Source: Lolium rigidum (Eukaryota; Streptophyta; Magnoliopsida; Poales; Poaceae). Taken from it: a stretch of DNA of 64,000 bases. Every line of letters starts with the position of its first letter. Positions within the stretch are counted from its first letter, which is position 1. Positions 11,204 to 21,702 of the stretch are shown in pieces. The notes beneath the pieces are model-generated. The model had not been told where the DNA came from. It saw only the letters and a program-made list of their open reading frames with translations, and searched no databases. The translations under genes and the position numbers were made by a program. The stretch lies in NCBI RefSeq assembly GCF_022539505.1, contig NC_061508.1:64117754-64181753 (forward strand). The letters are read 5' to 3'.

Positions 11204-11289
11204 TGATACGTCTCCAACGTATCGATAATTTCTTGTGTTCCATGCCACATTATTGATGTTATCTACATGTTATATGCACACTTTACATC
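11204..11289 (+). mobile_element. Truncated 3' LTR of element C
   Basis: Matches 6003-6080, then leaves the LTR near CACTTTAC and runs into unrelated sequence. Confidence 0.75.
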
Positions 11290-12780
11290 ACTCATAAACT
11301 TGTAGATAAGGGAGACAAATCAATTTGTTTCGGGATATAAAGTTGTAATGAGCAACACATAGAGGATAGTTAATGCTACGGCTTAGGATGGACTAGAAAT
11401 GGAATATAGTGGGATCACCTGTGAACTTGTAGAAGAGGGAATGCACACCAATATGTTCACCATTCTATATGTGAGCGCCATGCCAATTAAGAGAAACAAG
11501 TTAATATTGCAGCTTTTGAAGAATCAGATGGCAAACAAAATTATGATGGAAGTAGCTGCTGTAACGAGTTCAAATAAATTTGTACTTCAGGATGGCAGAG
11601 CGATAGCATGAAGGAACTAATAGCAAGTAGTTACTTTGTTAGCTTACGACGAAGTAGATAGAAATAACAATGGCATCACCTGTAGTACAGGGAATGCAAA
11701 CCAACATGTTCAGGGAGAACAAGATTGGCATGAACAAAATAGTAGCAGCCTATAATTTTTGTAACAACGACTGAGCAAGATAGAAGTTATGATGGCTACA
11801 TCTACAGAGCAGGGAATGCAAACCAAAATGTTCAATCGCTTAAAGTTAGCAATGAACTAGAAAATAGCAAGGTGTTACGGTCATAGCTAGGAATGAACTA
11901 AAAGAGCTTCAGACAAACAAGCATCTGAACCCAGAACATGGTGCTAAAAAAGGGACTTACATTAGGAGAAGCACTATGTGGGAGTCACTGCAGATCTTCC
12001 TGGGGTTGATAGATCCGGTGATGAAGTACACTACATGTGCTACTTGGGGTTGGAGAGACGGCCATTACACTTCATGGTTACTCATCTCATCTGCAAAAAC
12101 GTAACGACGCGTCATTAGCACAAACAGGTTCCCCCAAGATTAAACAAGAACTTGCAGGCAAGCAATAGAAAAGCGACAAGTAGAAGAGTTTAGATCATGC
12201 ACGGCGCCGGTGAAGCAGCATCCGGTTCATGCACAGCGGTGTCGGTGAGCAAGATCCGATGCGGTGGACGACGGATCCGGCGAAGCGGCTCCGGTGGGGT
12301 GGACGATACCGCAGCTGAAACGACTGCGGTAGACTGCTGGATGAGTATATGGTTTCGAGGTTCGGCGGGGATGATCCGGTCGGGTTGATGACGGCGTCGA
12401 TGAAGCGGCTCCGGCAGGCAGCCGGATGATGAGGATCGCGAGGCCTCGGGTAGGCCAGGGAAGTCCGGCGGGGATGTTCCGGTGCGGTGGTCGTGGAGGT
12501 GGGAGAGAGAGGGACTTGGGAAGTTCCGGTGGGTGGTCTGAGGGAAATGAATTTTTTTTGGAGGGTTTCCGGGCTAGGGAGGTGGTGATCGAAAAAATGA
12601 CGGGCAAACCCCCTACCAACCGACTTTGCTGTCATCTCCACAGGGGTAGAATGGGACTTTGGAAGCGTGTGAAATATTTGTATTTTGTGGGCAGGAAGTT
12701 TTGCCGCTATGAGATTTTGAATTTGGCTACGGTCCAAGTATAATGATAAAAAATTGTGACACCTTACTAGTACCTCTGTT
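11290..12780 (-). mobile_element. CACTA-associated internal segment, copy 1
   Basis: Much of it aligns with 53940-55485, including the series of short blocks containing GGGAATGCAAACCAA and the GC-rich block at 12195-12600. Because the second copy lies downstream of a clear CACTA terminus (45279), I infer this is CACTA-derived. The minus ORF at 12195-12737 has skewed Ser/Pro/Arg composition and no domain I recognise. The left edge is lost where element C ends. Confidence 0.5.
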
Positions 12781-13486
12781 CAAGGCCGAGTGCAAAATCA
12801 AATCATCATCACCTTGAATATCGGTCACTACCATGATCATGATCTATCTTCTTAATCCCATTCAAAAATGCGTTTGAAATATTTCAGGATTGGTGGGAGA
12901 TTTTGCCGCCCGACTGAGATTAAATTAAACCACACGTTCGACAATTCAAACTTGAGACCTTGGCTATGATACCATTTAAGTTCGAACTGATTGAAAAACT
13001 AGGTAATTAATTTATAAAACATCCACAGGAACAACTACCAAGTTGATCCCAACCGCAGATAAATGCATCCACCAACAAAAGTAGGAACGGTGCCTTAATC
13101 TAAGGAAACATTTCACAAGACCAATGTACTCACTATGTTAGTGTTCATCTCCAATTATCTTTGGCATTTTCTTAGTCTTTGGGAGATTATAACAAACTTG
13201 ATTGGCCTCGTGCAAGTAGGGGCATCACATGCTTCTAATCTCGATCTCAACATGTCAACTTTTGTTCTTAGCATAGCTGTTGCAACTCGTTCTACTTGGA
13301 GTTGTTCCTCCAAAACTTGAGCAGAAAAAGACTTGGACTTGGGCTTCAAAACCCAGCATTTCGCAGGAAAGAGTTTTTGGTGATATCTTTATCTTTCCCG
13401 GGTTTTTCCATCTCGAATTTCATATTAGCCTGACAAGTTTTGAGTTGTGTAAAAAGAAAAGTTATTACAGAGAAAAATGCAGATGG
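12781..13486. other. AT-rich flank with a coiled-coil coding fragment
   Basis: No complete gene. It contains GATTTTGCCGCCCGACTGAG near 12899, a degenerate version of a motif near 12690 and 32345, and a degraded GGCTATGATACCA primer-like site near 12963. The only coding-like piece is the minus-strand fragment at 13155-13349. Confidence 0.45.
13155..13349 (-). pseudogene. Possible transposase C-terminal coiled-coil fragment
   Basis: The minus frame encodes EEQLQVERVATAMLRTKVDM and continues in heptad-like style for about 30 residues. Plant En/Spm-type transposase proteins often end in such a coil, and the location in CACTA-related DNA fits. The fragment is short, lacks the catalytic part, and the assignment is tentative. 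Confidence 0.3.
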
Positions 13487-13495
13487 TAGATTTAA

Positions 13496-14238
13496 GGGTT
13501 AATTGGTTCTATGCCACTCCCCAATTCACAAGTTGTGTTTATGCCATTACAAAAACTGAAGTTGTGTCTATGCCACTCTCAATTCTCAATACCCCTTTCT
13601 ATGCCATTTTCAGCAATACAACATCATATACTGCCTATGTATCCAAGTATTTGTACCCTATACTACAGTTTGTACATACTCTCACAGATAATCTGGACCG
13701 TACTTTGCACCTATGTTTAATGGATCATATGTGCCCAGAAATGGCTCATATTAGAATAGTAGACTCATATTAGTGTTTTTGACATTCTGTAAAATTTTCA
13801 GATTTTTCGAAGAAGTATGAATTTTTTGACAAAGTTTTACCAATTTCTAGACAGAACAGAAAATGTCAGTTTTTTTATGCAAATCTGCACATAAATGGCT
13901 CAAATTAAAATAGTATACTCGTTTCAGTGCTTTTGATTTCCTGTATTTTTTTAGATTTTTCTGAGAAGTTCTATTGTTTGCCAGAAACTGAAAATTTTGG
14001 ATTTTTTTGTGCCCGAAACACCCAAAAGGCGCTCCAAATCTGAACACAGGATTATTTTGATCGATACGAAAGTATAAACTGAAATATGACTATTTACTGA
14101 ACCGTTTTCATGTTGTATTCTTGAAAATGGCATAAAAGGGGGTATTGAGAATTGAGAGTGACATAAACACAACTTCAGTTTTTGTAATGGCATAAACACA
14201 ACTTGTGAATGGAGGAGTGGCATAGAACCAATTAACCC
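13496..14238. mobile_element. Mutator-type MITE with long terminal inverted repeats
   Basis: A 743-bp element starting GGGTTAATTGGTTCTATGCC and ending with the inverse. The inverted repeats extend about 115 bp (13496-13612 against 14122-14238). It is flanked by the 9-bp direct repeat TAGATTTAA (13487-13495 and 14239-14247); nine bases is the Mutator signature. The centre has no transposase. Short ORFs within it are chance. Confidence 0.9.
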
Positions 14239-14354
14239 TAGATTTAATGTGTACGAAATACTTTTAATCATACAAGTTGGCATGCCTGACTATAATAAGG
14301 ACCATCTATCTTGCTAGCAGGCCTAATTATTAAGGTATTATTAATGGGCTACCA

Positions 14355-15315
14355 TGTTCGTATCCTTTGAAGAAACGGCCTTTGATAGGGCAAAGGTGGC
14401 CGATCTTTCGATGAGAGTATGATAGCGTCGATTTGTTGGTGGAGTTCGTGCTTGACGATCCGACTACACGTGCAAAGCTCGTGCGCCAATGCAATCGCTA
14501 GGACAATCTCCGGAGTTACCGATCTTGCGGATGCACGATCAGCCCGACCAGCCGAGGGTCTTAATTCCTACCCGAAATCGAGAACAAGTAAGAACTAATA
14601 TTGCAATCAGAATATTGCGGATGAAAGATGAAAGCTTTATTGAATAAGGTGGGATTCCGAATAGTCGGTCTTGTTCTGGGCGTTGGCCTCAAAAGAAGTA
14701 CACGAGAGTTGCAGCGATGGCTAACTTTTAATCTAATCAAAATCCGAGTCTAAACGTGACGGCTATGGGGGTATTTAAAGGAGGAAAAGGTGGGGTTTGG
14801 GCCAGCCATACATGTGGTGGCCGAACCAAACCCTAGAAGACCTTTCCCCCTTCAATACGGACTCTAAAAAGTGGCTGACTTAATTCCTGCGAAAATGACA
14901 TGGGCCTGGCCCAAAACTAAAGGTGACGCAGCACCACATTATGCTATGGACGAAATTATGAAGTGGAGAACTCTATATTTCGTCCATGTCTTCATCTCTT
15001 CTTATGGTGGCTTCAAAGTCCTGAAATCTCCACTTGTGGCGTCATCTTCAATCCTCAAATGCTTGCTGCCATCTCCTCCATGTGTGATCATGCTCCAATG
15101 CTTGTCCTCCTCATCCATGCTAGGTCCATCATTCCTAAGAGTAACAAACATATCTGATTTAGGCAAGCATCATATTCTCATGTATATGAGGAATAGTTCC
15201 AAGAAACGAAAGTACCTGATAGTTAAGTTGTTTGGCACGAGCTCGAGTGATTGGTCCTTGTAATTGTGTGGCTGTAGGTACAGCGGCTGTATCAAGAGAT
15301 GGGATGTCCTCATCA
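14355..15315 (-). mobile_element. LTR J, gypsy type, isolated or remnant
   Basis: On the minus strand it begins TGATGAGGACATCCC, the same start as LTR F, and ends GATACGAACA followed by a degenerate primer-like TGGTAGCCC. A TATA-like box (minus TTTAAATA, 14772-14779) is centrally placed. Near its start the minus strand encodes ADEDIPSLDTAAV and then GPITRARAKQLNYQVLSFLG, a polyprotein C-terminal motif. I found no matching 5-bp flanks, so the element is probably truncated. Bases 14248-14354 next to it hold nothing recognisable. Confidence 0.65.
14772..14779 (-). promoter_or_regulatory. TATA-like box of LTR J
   Basis: TTTAAATA on the minus strand, in a GC-richer block that would place transcription start leftwards. 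Confidence 0.45.
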
Positions 15316-15662
15316 GCCTTTATTGCATTACGAGCCGAAAACAGTTCACACGTGCGCTCAGATTCAAATTTTCAGCATGCAACTGATTTATGGTTTAATT
15401 GAAGTACACATCAGGATATTATTTCACACAAAATACAACAGCCACATGGAACATATCTAATTTAAGTACAACAACAAAATTTGCAATTATTACAGACCAC
15501 GAAATTTTGAACGAAATTTTGAGCAGTAATTAATTACAGCATTGGCATCAGCAGTCCACTTGACTGAACAGCAGAATCAAAGTTTATTTAGACACATTCA
15601 ATTCCCAGACACTTCACAACTAGCTTACCATGACAAGTGCATAGGAGATTCTTTAGAACATT
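15316..15662. other. AT-rich stretch with no feature seen
   Basis: Between LTR J and the exon-like block. It could be the 3' untranslated part of the minus-strand gene fragment, but no polyadenylation signal stands out. Confidence 0.4.
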
Positions 15663-16604
15663 TTATGTCAAAGTTTGCCTATTTTTCAATTCATGTATCT
15701 CTTGGCGTGTGAAGGCAATTATTTCATCAGCATCTTTGTTTTCCCGCCCAAATATATCAACTGCCTCTTGGAGTGCATCCCCCAAATCTCTTTGTGCCGG
15801 ATTAAGTTGACCAATAGATACCATGGGCCTATGCGAGCAATATGCACTCTCACTGCTGCTTTGTGAAACATCAATACTTGAGGCATTGGCCTTTGCTTCT
15901 GGCTTTGTAGCTTTATTTGAAGCCTGAAATTTAGATAAAACAAGTTACAACATCATATGATGCAATAAAAGACCTCCAATTTCAAGATCATCATTGAGCT
16001 GATATAACATAGCAGGCAATCAAAAATAGAGCCACGTACATCTATTTCTTCTGGAACAGTTGGTGTATGTACTGGACTCAGTGGACCAATGAGAGCACGT
16101 GCCACTGTCACTGTTGCTCCATGAAATGACCGCAACACTTGATAAATGGGTTGTCCCTACTGACATTACAGCTTTGTTTGCAGGCTGAAACTAAGACAAA
16201 ACAAGTTAAAATGCAATACAATACAAGGCAAACAAACAACACTGTTGACATAATTTTAAAAGAACCATGGGCAGATATAACAAAGAAACCCGTTAAGCCA
16301 CATGCCTCTTAGAACAAACCAAACTAGATCATGGCGATGATGTATACAATGAACCAAGCAACTAGACATCATATGCCCAATAACAAAGCCAGGACACTGC
16401 ACAGAAGTAATCTAGCAAATAGCCAAACACGGTCAAAAGATGTGCATGTTGGATTGGATACAATTAGGAAAATAATGTATGATTGATTTAAGCATGACTC
16501 AGATAGTGCCTTCGACATCGTAGAAGGTCAATGGCACAATTAATTGTATGGCTTGTATGAAGTGCCATAACATTTAAATTAAGCATAACGAGGCATTGCT
16601 TAAT

Positions 16605-16795
16605 CTGAGAACTGAGTGCTAGCTCAGTGGCAAGGCTTGCGAGTGCGCAGCCAGCCCACCCGGGTTCGAGTCCCAACGGGACCATATTAAACGGGGTGTT
16701 ATCTAGCGCGTATAAATTCGCTGCTGGAGAGGTCTCATCATCTATCTCACAAAGTATAGCCAAGGGAAGGAATCTTCCTACGTTGGTCAACGTTT
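16605..16795 (+). mobile_element. tRNA-derived SINE, complete with target-site duplication
   Basis: A 191-bp insertion flanked by the 14-bp direct repeat AGGCATTGCTTAAT (16591-16604 and 16796-16809). The head carries a polymerase III A box (CTAGCTCAGTGG, 16619-16630) and a B box (GGTTCGAGTCC, 16663-16673) at tRNA-like spacing. It has no long A tail and ends CGTTT, as expected for T-ended grass SINEs. It is not a functional tRNA gene: the acceptor ends do not pair. Confidence 0.88.
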
Positions 16796-17026
16796 AGGCA
16801 TTGCTTAATTTTGAATTCATGATCAAACTCACACAAAAAGGGCAAATAACCAGTAGCACCATGTGCATCATGTATAATAGATTACTAGAAAATGAATGAA
16901 GCAATTGAACATGGAGCGTATTATATAAACAGCCAGATCATTTGTATATGGATATACCACATCATGTCAATGGGACTCAGCACAAAGCTAGACATTTAAA
17001 CAAGTAATATAACTATTTTTCACCAT

Positions 17027-17112
17027 GTTTCAAGTAGAATAGGAAGCTAGGTTAGGAATAAAGCAATCAAGTTTCAAGTAGAATAGGAAGCTAGGTTAGG
17101 AATAAAGCAATA
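17027..17112. repeat. 44-bp tandem duplication
   Basis: Two direct copies of a unit starting GTTTCAAGTAGAATAGG, at 17027-17070 and 17071-17112, with almost no difference. It lies in the intronic part of the gene fragment. Confidence 0.85.
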
Positions 17113-17844
17113 AAAAAACACGAAGTGCATCATTTCAGCTAGGATCATTTCTATCAAGCTTCATGCACTAGCCATGGAACAACAGGCAAACTCAATGAAG
17201 CAACAGGCAAAAAATAAACATAATAGAATTTCAGGACTTGTATTAACATTGCCAAATCATGTAACTTATACCCAGGCATGCCAGATGCCGGATGGGTCAA
17301 AGGCAGTGTGCAATGTTCCATATGGTCATTGTTTATATTTTATTAGATTCCATTAGGCAACTTAGGTAGTGCAACATACAGAAAATGATGCAATTGAACT
17401 ATGCACAGGAGGTAAATTAACATTCCAAAAAAAATAGGGAACTTACGTGAGCTTCTTTTTGAGTCACACGGACCTCACAGGTACTTGGACAGAAGAACCT
17501 GGTGCCTCACTGTTTCTCCTCTGCATGAAGGAGAGGCCAATTGTAAACAGAAACAGGATCCAAGATATAGAAGCTTGCATTAAGCCATATACAAAAAACA
17601 GCAGGTACTTACATGATTATAGGCGAGCTTTACTCTACGTTTCTGAGTGTAAGATGTGCCTGCCGCACGTGTAATAACAACAAACAGTTACGAGTCACGG
17701 CTTTGCTATAATTAAATTGACACCAAATAGTAGTAGAAGCATTATGACATGCATAAACATGTAATACATGATCACAGAAAGATATCAAACATGATGTAAC
17801 TAGAGCAGTAGCCTACGGCCAAACAGTGAGAAATTGTAATCGTG

Positions 17845-17894
17845 TCAATTGTGGACTTGTATAGCCTACCCCAACTTGTTTGGAAATAAAGGCT

Positions 17895-17984
<90 letters not shown>
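17845..17984 (+). mobile_element. 3' end of a non-LTR retroposon with (TTG)30 tail
   Basis: The sequence CTACCCCAACTTGTTTGG followed by AATAAAGGC and a pure TTG run (17895-17984, 30 units) is a typical 3' end of plant LINE/SINE retroposons. Only the terminal part is evident. The valine and asparagine homopolymer ORFs crossing the run are artefacts. Confidence 0.65.
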
Positions 17985-17985
<1 letters not shown>

Positions 17986-18040
17986 CGTCAATCGTCGACA
18001 TGTAGAGCATTCAACGGCTCATGATTGGTGGCTCATATTT

Positions 18041-18208
18041 TGTAGAGTTTCAGCGAATAGGTGGGTTAGGTCACTCAGACCACCACACTCTGTATTTATA
18101 TCATCTGAGTTAGGGTTACAATACTACTGGACATGGGCCTCTATGGGCCTCACACTGGATACAATATTACTACAGCGCTACTACTAAACTCACTCATGGT
18201 CCAACACA
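18041..18208 (-). mobile_element. 3' LTR of a small copia-like element
   Basis: On the minus strand it starts TGTGTTGG and ends CTCTACA. The polypurine tract TCTTGAGGGGG lies just outside (18209-18219), so this is the 3' LTR and the internal region runs to higher coordinates. Its end matches the LTR stub beside the perfect primer site at 31628-31640. Confidence 0.6.
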
Positions 18209-18643
18209 CCCCCTCAAGATGATCATGGGTAAACAACCATGGCCATCTTGCAACAACAACATGACACATATGACAACTGCCAGTAATGAACATTCAGCAT
18301 AACTCCTAGGATACATGACAACATTGCACTTTCCATCATCTTGTCATCTCGATTCATCTCTTCATCAGCAGCGAAGACATCCAGCTTCAACCATCTGGGA
18401 TACGCACAACTCCTAATCATACACGTCCTCAACAACCCCGGCTGCCTCACCACACAAGTTCCGCAGAACCATCCACACTCGCCTCAATGTCCTCAGCCTC
18501 TCTTCTCCACTCTGCCCGGCCACCGACCTCTTCCGTCTCTCCCACAAACCCCCAGCCAACTCCTGCCTCAACCATCCACTCCTCAAGCACCCATGCCTAT
18601 CCCCCGGTCAGGCCTCAACCAGTCTCACCTCAGGCACGCATGC
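18209..18643 (-). mobile_element. Copia-like element internal region, part 1
   Basis: Begins with the polypurine tract and continues without a recognisable pol domain. It resumes at 19727 after LTR F and again at 31508 after element D. Joined, the internal region is only about 1 kb, too short for copia gag-pol, so the element was non-autonomous or heavily deleted. Confidence 0.5.
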
Positions 18644-18704
18644 TGATGAGGACATCCCTACTACACTACTACCTCCGTCATTACAAGATGAAGACGATGC
18701 TGCT

Positions 18705-19007
18705 GTGAAGCTCAAGTCCAATGAAGTCAGGATTGGACCAATGACACGCGCTCGTGTGAAGCTACTTAAACAACAGGTGAACTTGTTCCTAAGTGATACT
18801 TTGATCGATGAGAACTTTATACTGCCTAAGTCGTATTACTTATGTATGATCGGGTATGAAGAGGAAGCAAGCATCGCACGAGGAGGAGAGGAGCAGCTGG
18901 ACAAGAAGATGGACGTGAAGCTGGACATGGAGCTGGACATGAAGACATCCCATGGACGCGCGAGGGAGGAGCGGGAGGAATGCGCGGAAGGAGGAGATGA
19001 AGTTTAG
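18705..19007 (+). CDS. Polyprotein C-terminal segment encoded inside LTR F
   Basis: Encodes RIGPMTRARVKLLKQQVNLF near its start, followed by an acidic/basic tail. The GP-[MI]-TRAR motif also occurs in LTRs A, B and J. In an intact element this would be the integrase C-terminal extension read from pol into the 3' LTR. Here no upstream pol remains, so it is a remnant. Confidence 0.5.
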   Translation: MKLKSNEVRIGPMTRARVKLLKQQVNLFLSDTLIDENFILPKSYYLCMIGYEEEASIARGGEEQLDKKMDVKLDMELDMKTSHGRAREEREECAEGGDEV

Positions 19008-19320
19008 GCCGGCGCCAAGCCCGGTCAGACCAGCCGTGCCGCCGGACCACCCGGTCCCAGCCCCGGTTCGACCGGCTTCCACGCCGGATCCGTCCGGTCC
19101 AAACCGGACGCCACGCTTGTGCCAACCGGGCACTATCCAGTATGCCCGAAACCGTAGCCCGGTCACCACCCGGCGCTAGGCCCGGTTTCAACCGGCCTGA
19201 CCAGGTCCCAGGTCCGGTCGACCGGCTCCTGAGCCGGTCGTGTCCGAGTCAGTCTCGACCAGATCCCAATCTGGGTCGGTTATTCTTGTATTTTCTCGAA
19301 CCATGGTCATCCTGAACCCC

Positions 19321-19327
19321 TATATAA
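19321..19327 (+). promoter_or_regulatory. TATA box of LTR F
   Basis: TATATAA after a C-rich run, about 680 bases into the LTR. Confidence 0.55.
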
Positions 19328-19726
19328 GTGCCCAGGACGCCCCCAAATTAGGTTTAGACCACGTTTAAGATAAACCCTAGTTCATAGTTGATTGCTTTGC
19401 AACTCTATTGAATTCCTACACCATATTAGATTGATTTGGTGTAACCCCGAAAAGTCTTGTGTGATCTGATGTTCCATTGGGATTTAGACGGTTGCAACTT
19501 ACCGCTTCGTGGTCGGCGGCTACGTGCGCAAGTGTGTGGAGTTGCAAATATCTTGCAGGGTTGAGAGTTGTTGCATTGGCGACAGGGCCCAATCGAGAGA
19601 TCTCGTTGCGTCATACAAGTTATCATCCACTCGTTATCAAGTTATCTCCGCTGTGTTCATCCCGTAATCATCATCACCACCGTGCTTACTGAGATGATCG
19701 GGCAACCCCTTATCATCTTGGTATCA

Positions 19727-20178
19727 CATGCCTTTCCCCTGGACATATCCACAACCATCACCATCACCACTAAACCGCAGCCTCATCAACTCCATCACGA
19801 CTCAACCGCAGCCTCATCAACTCCATCACCACATATCCTCACAGCCTGACATCTCCATTTTCTCCTCACTTCCACTCGGATGGTGCCTCGTCTGCGTGCA
19901 CTGGGCAACCTGGCGGACCGCACCTGGCCACATCGACCGGCTCGCGCTGGTCAACATGCAGCACCAACCTCCGGCTCCACCCTGCGCTCAAAGGCTCGCC
20001 CCACTCCGCACGCCTCCAACTTCTCCCCCTGACACGGATCCAAATCTCTCTGCCACGGATTCACTTCCTCTTCTCTCCTTTCTAAACCAAAACGATCTTC
20101 ACCCTCTTCTTTCTCCCCGCGTGAGCAGCCGCCGATCTCACACAACTCACATCGCTGTGTGTGATAGCCGCAACCCAC
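19727..20178 (-). mobile_element. Copia-like element internal region, part 2
   Basis: Continues part 1 after LTR F. It ends at the CCCAC target site (20174-20178) of element D and resumes with the same CCCAC at 31503. No domain is recognisable. Confidence 0.5.
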
Positions 20179-21687
20179 TGATGACCCACAAGTATAGGGG
20201 GTGTATCGTAGTACATTTGATAAATAAGAGTGTCGAACCCAACGAGGAGCAGAAGGTGTTGACAAGCAGTTTCGATGAAGGATTCACTGTAAATGCTCAC
20301 ATACAAGTTTTCAGGGGGTTTTGATATAGCAGATAAATAAAATACAAGTAAGTAAAATGAAAGAATAATAATTGCAGCAAGTGGCCCAATCCTTTTTAGC
20401 ACAAAGGACAAGCCGGTTTGTTTACTTATGATGACCAAACGTTCTTGAGGACACACGGGAATGTAGTCTAGTGCTTTCGCTTCATATAGTTGATTAATCT
20501 TCATTGTTTTGATAAGTGTTGTGTGGGTGAACCTATGCTAATGCACCGCCCTTCCTAGGACTAATACATACTTGTGATTAAACCCCTTGCAAGCATCCAC
20601 AAATACAAGAAAGTAATTAAGATAAATCTAACCACAGCCTTAAACTCTGAGATCCTGCTATCCCTCATGCATCGATATACCAACGGGGTTCAGAGTTCTT
20701 GTCACTCCGGCAACCCCACAATTAGCAAACGAATACAAGATGCATTCCCCTAGGCCCATAAAGGTGAAGTATCATGTAGTCGACGTTCACATGACACCAC
20801 TAGAAGAATAACACCACAACTTAAATATCAAACCATTAAATATTACTCAACATAGTTCACTACTAACATTTAGACTTCACCCATGTCCTCAAGAACTAAA
20901 CGAACTACTCACAAGACATCATATGGAACATGATCAGAGGTGATATGATGATGGATAACAATCTCAACATAAACCTTAATTCAACGGTTTCACTCAATAG
21001 CATCAATAACAAGGAGTAATCAACACCGGGAGAGTTTCCCCTATGAAATAATCAAGATTCAACCCAAGATGTTACAGCGGAGACGAGGTGCAGCGGTGGA
21101 GATGACGGTGTCGGTGGTGGAGATGATGATGATGATCCCAATGAAGTCCAGCTCGATGACGGTGACGATGGCGACGATTTCCCCTCCGGGAGGGAATTTC
21201 CCCGGCAGATTTCTGCCTGCCGGAGAGCTGTTTTCTCTCTCTGGTGTTTTCCGCCCCGAGGAGGCGGCTCTGTCTCTCCTCGATGTTCTGTCGCACCTTA
21301 GGGTTTCTGGGAGATGAAGTACGCGAAAGAGCGATGGCCGAGGAGGTCGTGGGCCCCCTCCCCACATGGAGGCGCGCCAGCCCTGGTGGCCGCGCCGGCC
21401 TATGGGGAGGGCCCATGGCGGCCCTCCTCGGCCTCCCCTTTTGGATGGCTCCGTCATCTGGAAAAATAGGAGCTTCGGTATATTTTCCGTCAATTGTTGA
21501 TCTTCAGAAATATTGTATCCTGACGGTGCTTTTTCCAGCAGAATCCTGACTCCGGTGAGTAATTCTCCAATAATCATGAAACATGCAAAATAGGTGAAAT
21601 AACATAAGTATCATCTCTAAATATGAAATATATCAATGAATAACACTAAATTATGATATAAAATTGTGATGCAAAATGGACGTATCA
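20179..21687 (-). mobile_element. 3' LTR of element D
   Basis: On the minus strand it begins TGATACGTCC and ends GGGTCATCA, 1509 bp, nearly identical to the 5' LTR. A GC-rich block lies at 21060-21460. The ORFs over this region are chance. Confidence 0.9.
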
Positions 21688-21702
21688 ACTCCCCCAAGCT
21701 TA
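21688..21702 (-). other. Polypurine tract of element D
   Basis: The minus strand reads TAAGCTTGGGGGAGT directly before the LTR. A similar G-rich box occurs internally near 23445-23457. Confidence 0.75.

Larger units (their letters stand above)
6003..11289 (+). mobile_element. Element C: non-autonomous gypsy-type LTR element, 3' LTR truncated
   Basis: Order: 5' LTR, tRNA-Asp-type primer site, a short broken ORF, about 2.8 kb of non-coding DNA, a polypurine tract and only the first ~85 bp of the 3' LTR. No reverse transcriptase, integrase or RNase H is present, so it would need proteins from another element. It shares its LTR type and its 3' non-coding block (about 8660-9200) with element E (44740-45270). 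It broke the segment ending at 6002; the right junction runs into CACTA-related DNA, so the 3' end was lost by deletion or rearrangement. Confidence 0.82.
15663..17659 (-). pseudogene. Multi-exon gene fragment of unknown identity, with a duplicated exon
   Basis: Minus-strand exon-like blocks with good splice borders. The last exon, 15663-15923, follows an acceptor ATTTCAG and is open for about 86 codons to a TAA (ASNKATKPEAKANASSID... ending KNRQTLT). A second block, 16040-16184, has acceptor GTTTCAG and donor GTACGT and is clearly similar to the first, including the upstream intron sequence. Further candidates are 17447-17520 (donor GTAAGT; stops in all frames) and 17613-17659 (donor GTAAGT; TSYTQKRRVKLAYNH). 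A SINE lies in the intron. I do not recognise the protein; a captured host-gene piece or a DNA-transposon accessory ORF are both possible. Confidence 0.4.
18644..19726 (+). mobile_element. LTR F, solo gypsy LTR
   Basis: 1083 bp, starting TGATGAGGACATCCC and ending TTGGTATCA. The 5-bp repeat CATGC flanks it (18639-18643 and 19727-19731), so it looks like a solo LTR. Unusually, the end reads through CTTATCA TCT TGGTATCA, which looks like an LTR end, a spacer and the first eight bases of a primer site. It has a TATA box at 19321-19327 and a CCGGT/ACCGG-rich block at 19015-19240. Confidence 0.7.

Noticed and set aside
13511..13773. ORFs in the Mutator MITE arms
   Set aside because: The same short peptide appears from both inverted arms, as expected from the repeat and not from a gene.
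16605..16690. Possible tRNA gene
   Set aside because: A and B boxes are present but the acceptor ends do not pair, and the unit is part of a 191-bp insertion with a target repeat, so it is a SINE.
17813..18187. ORFs with poly-Asn and poly-Val runs
   Set aside because: They are translations of the (TTG)30 microsatellite.
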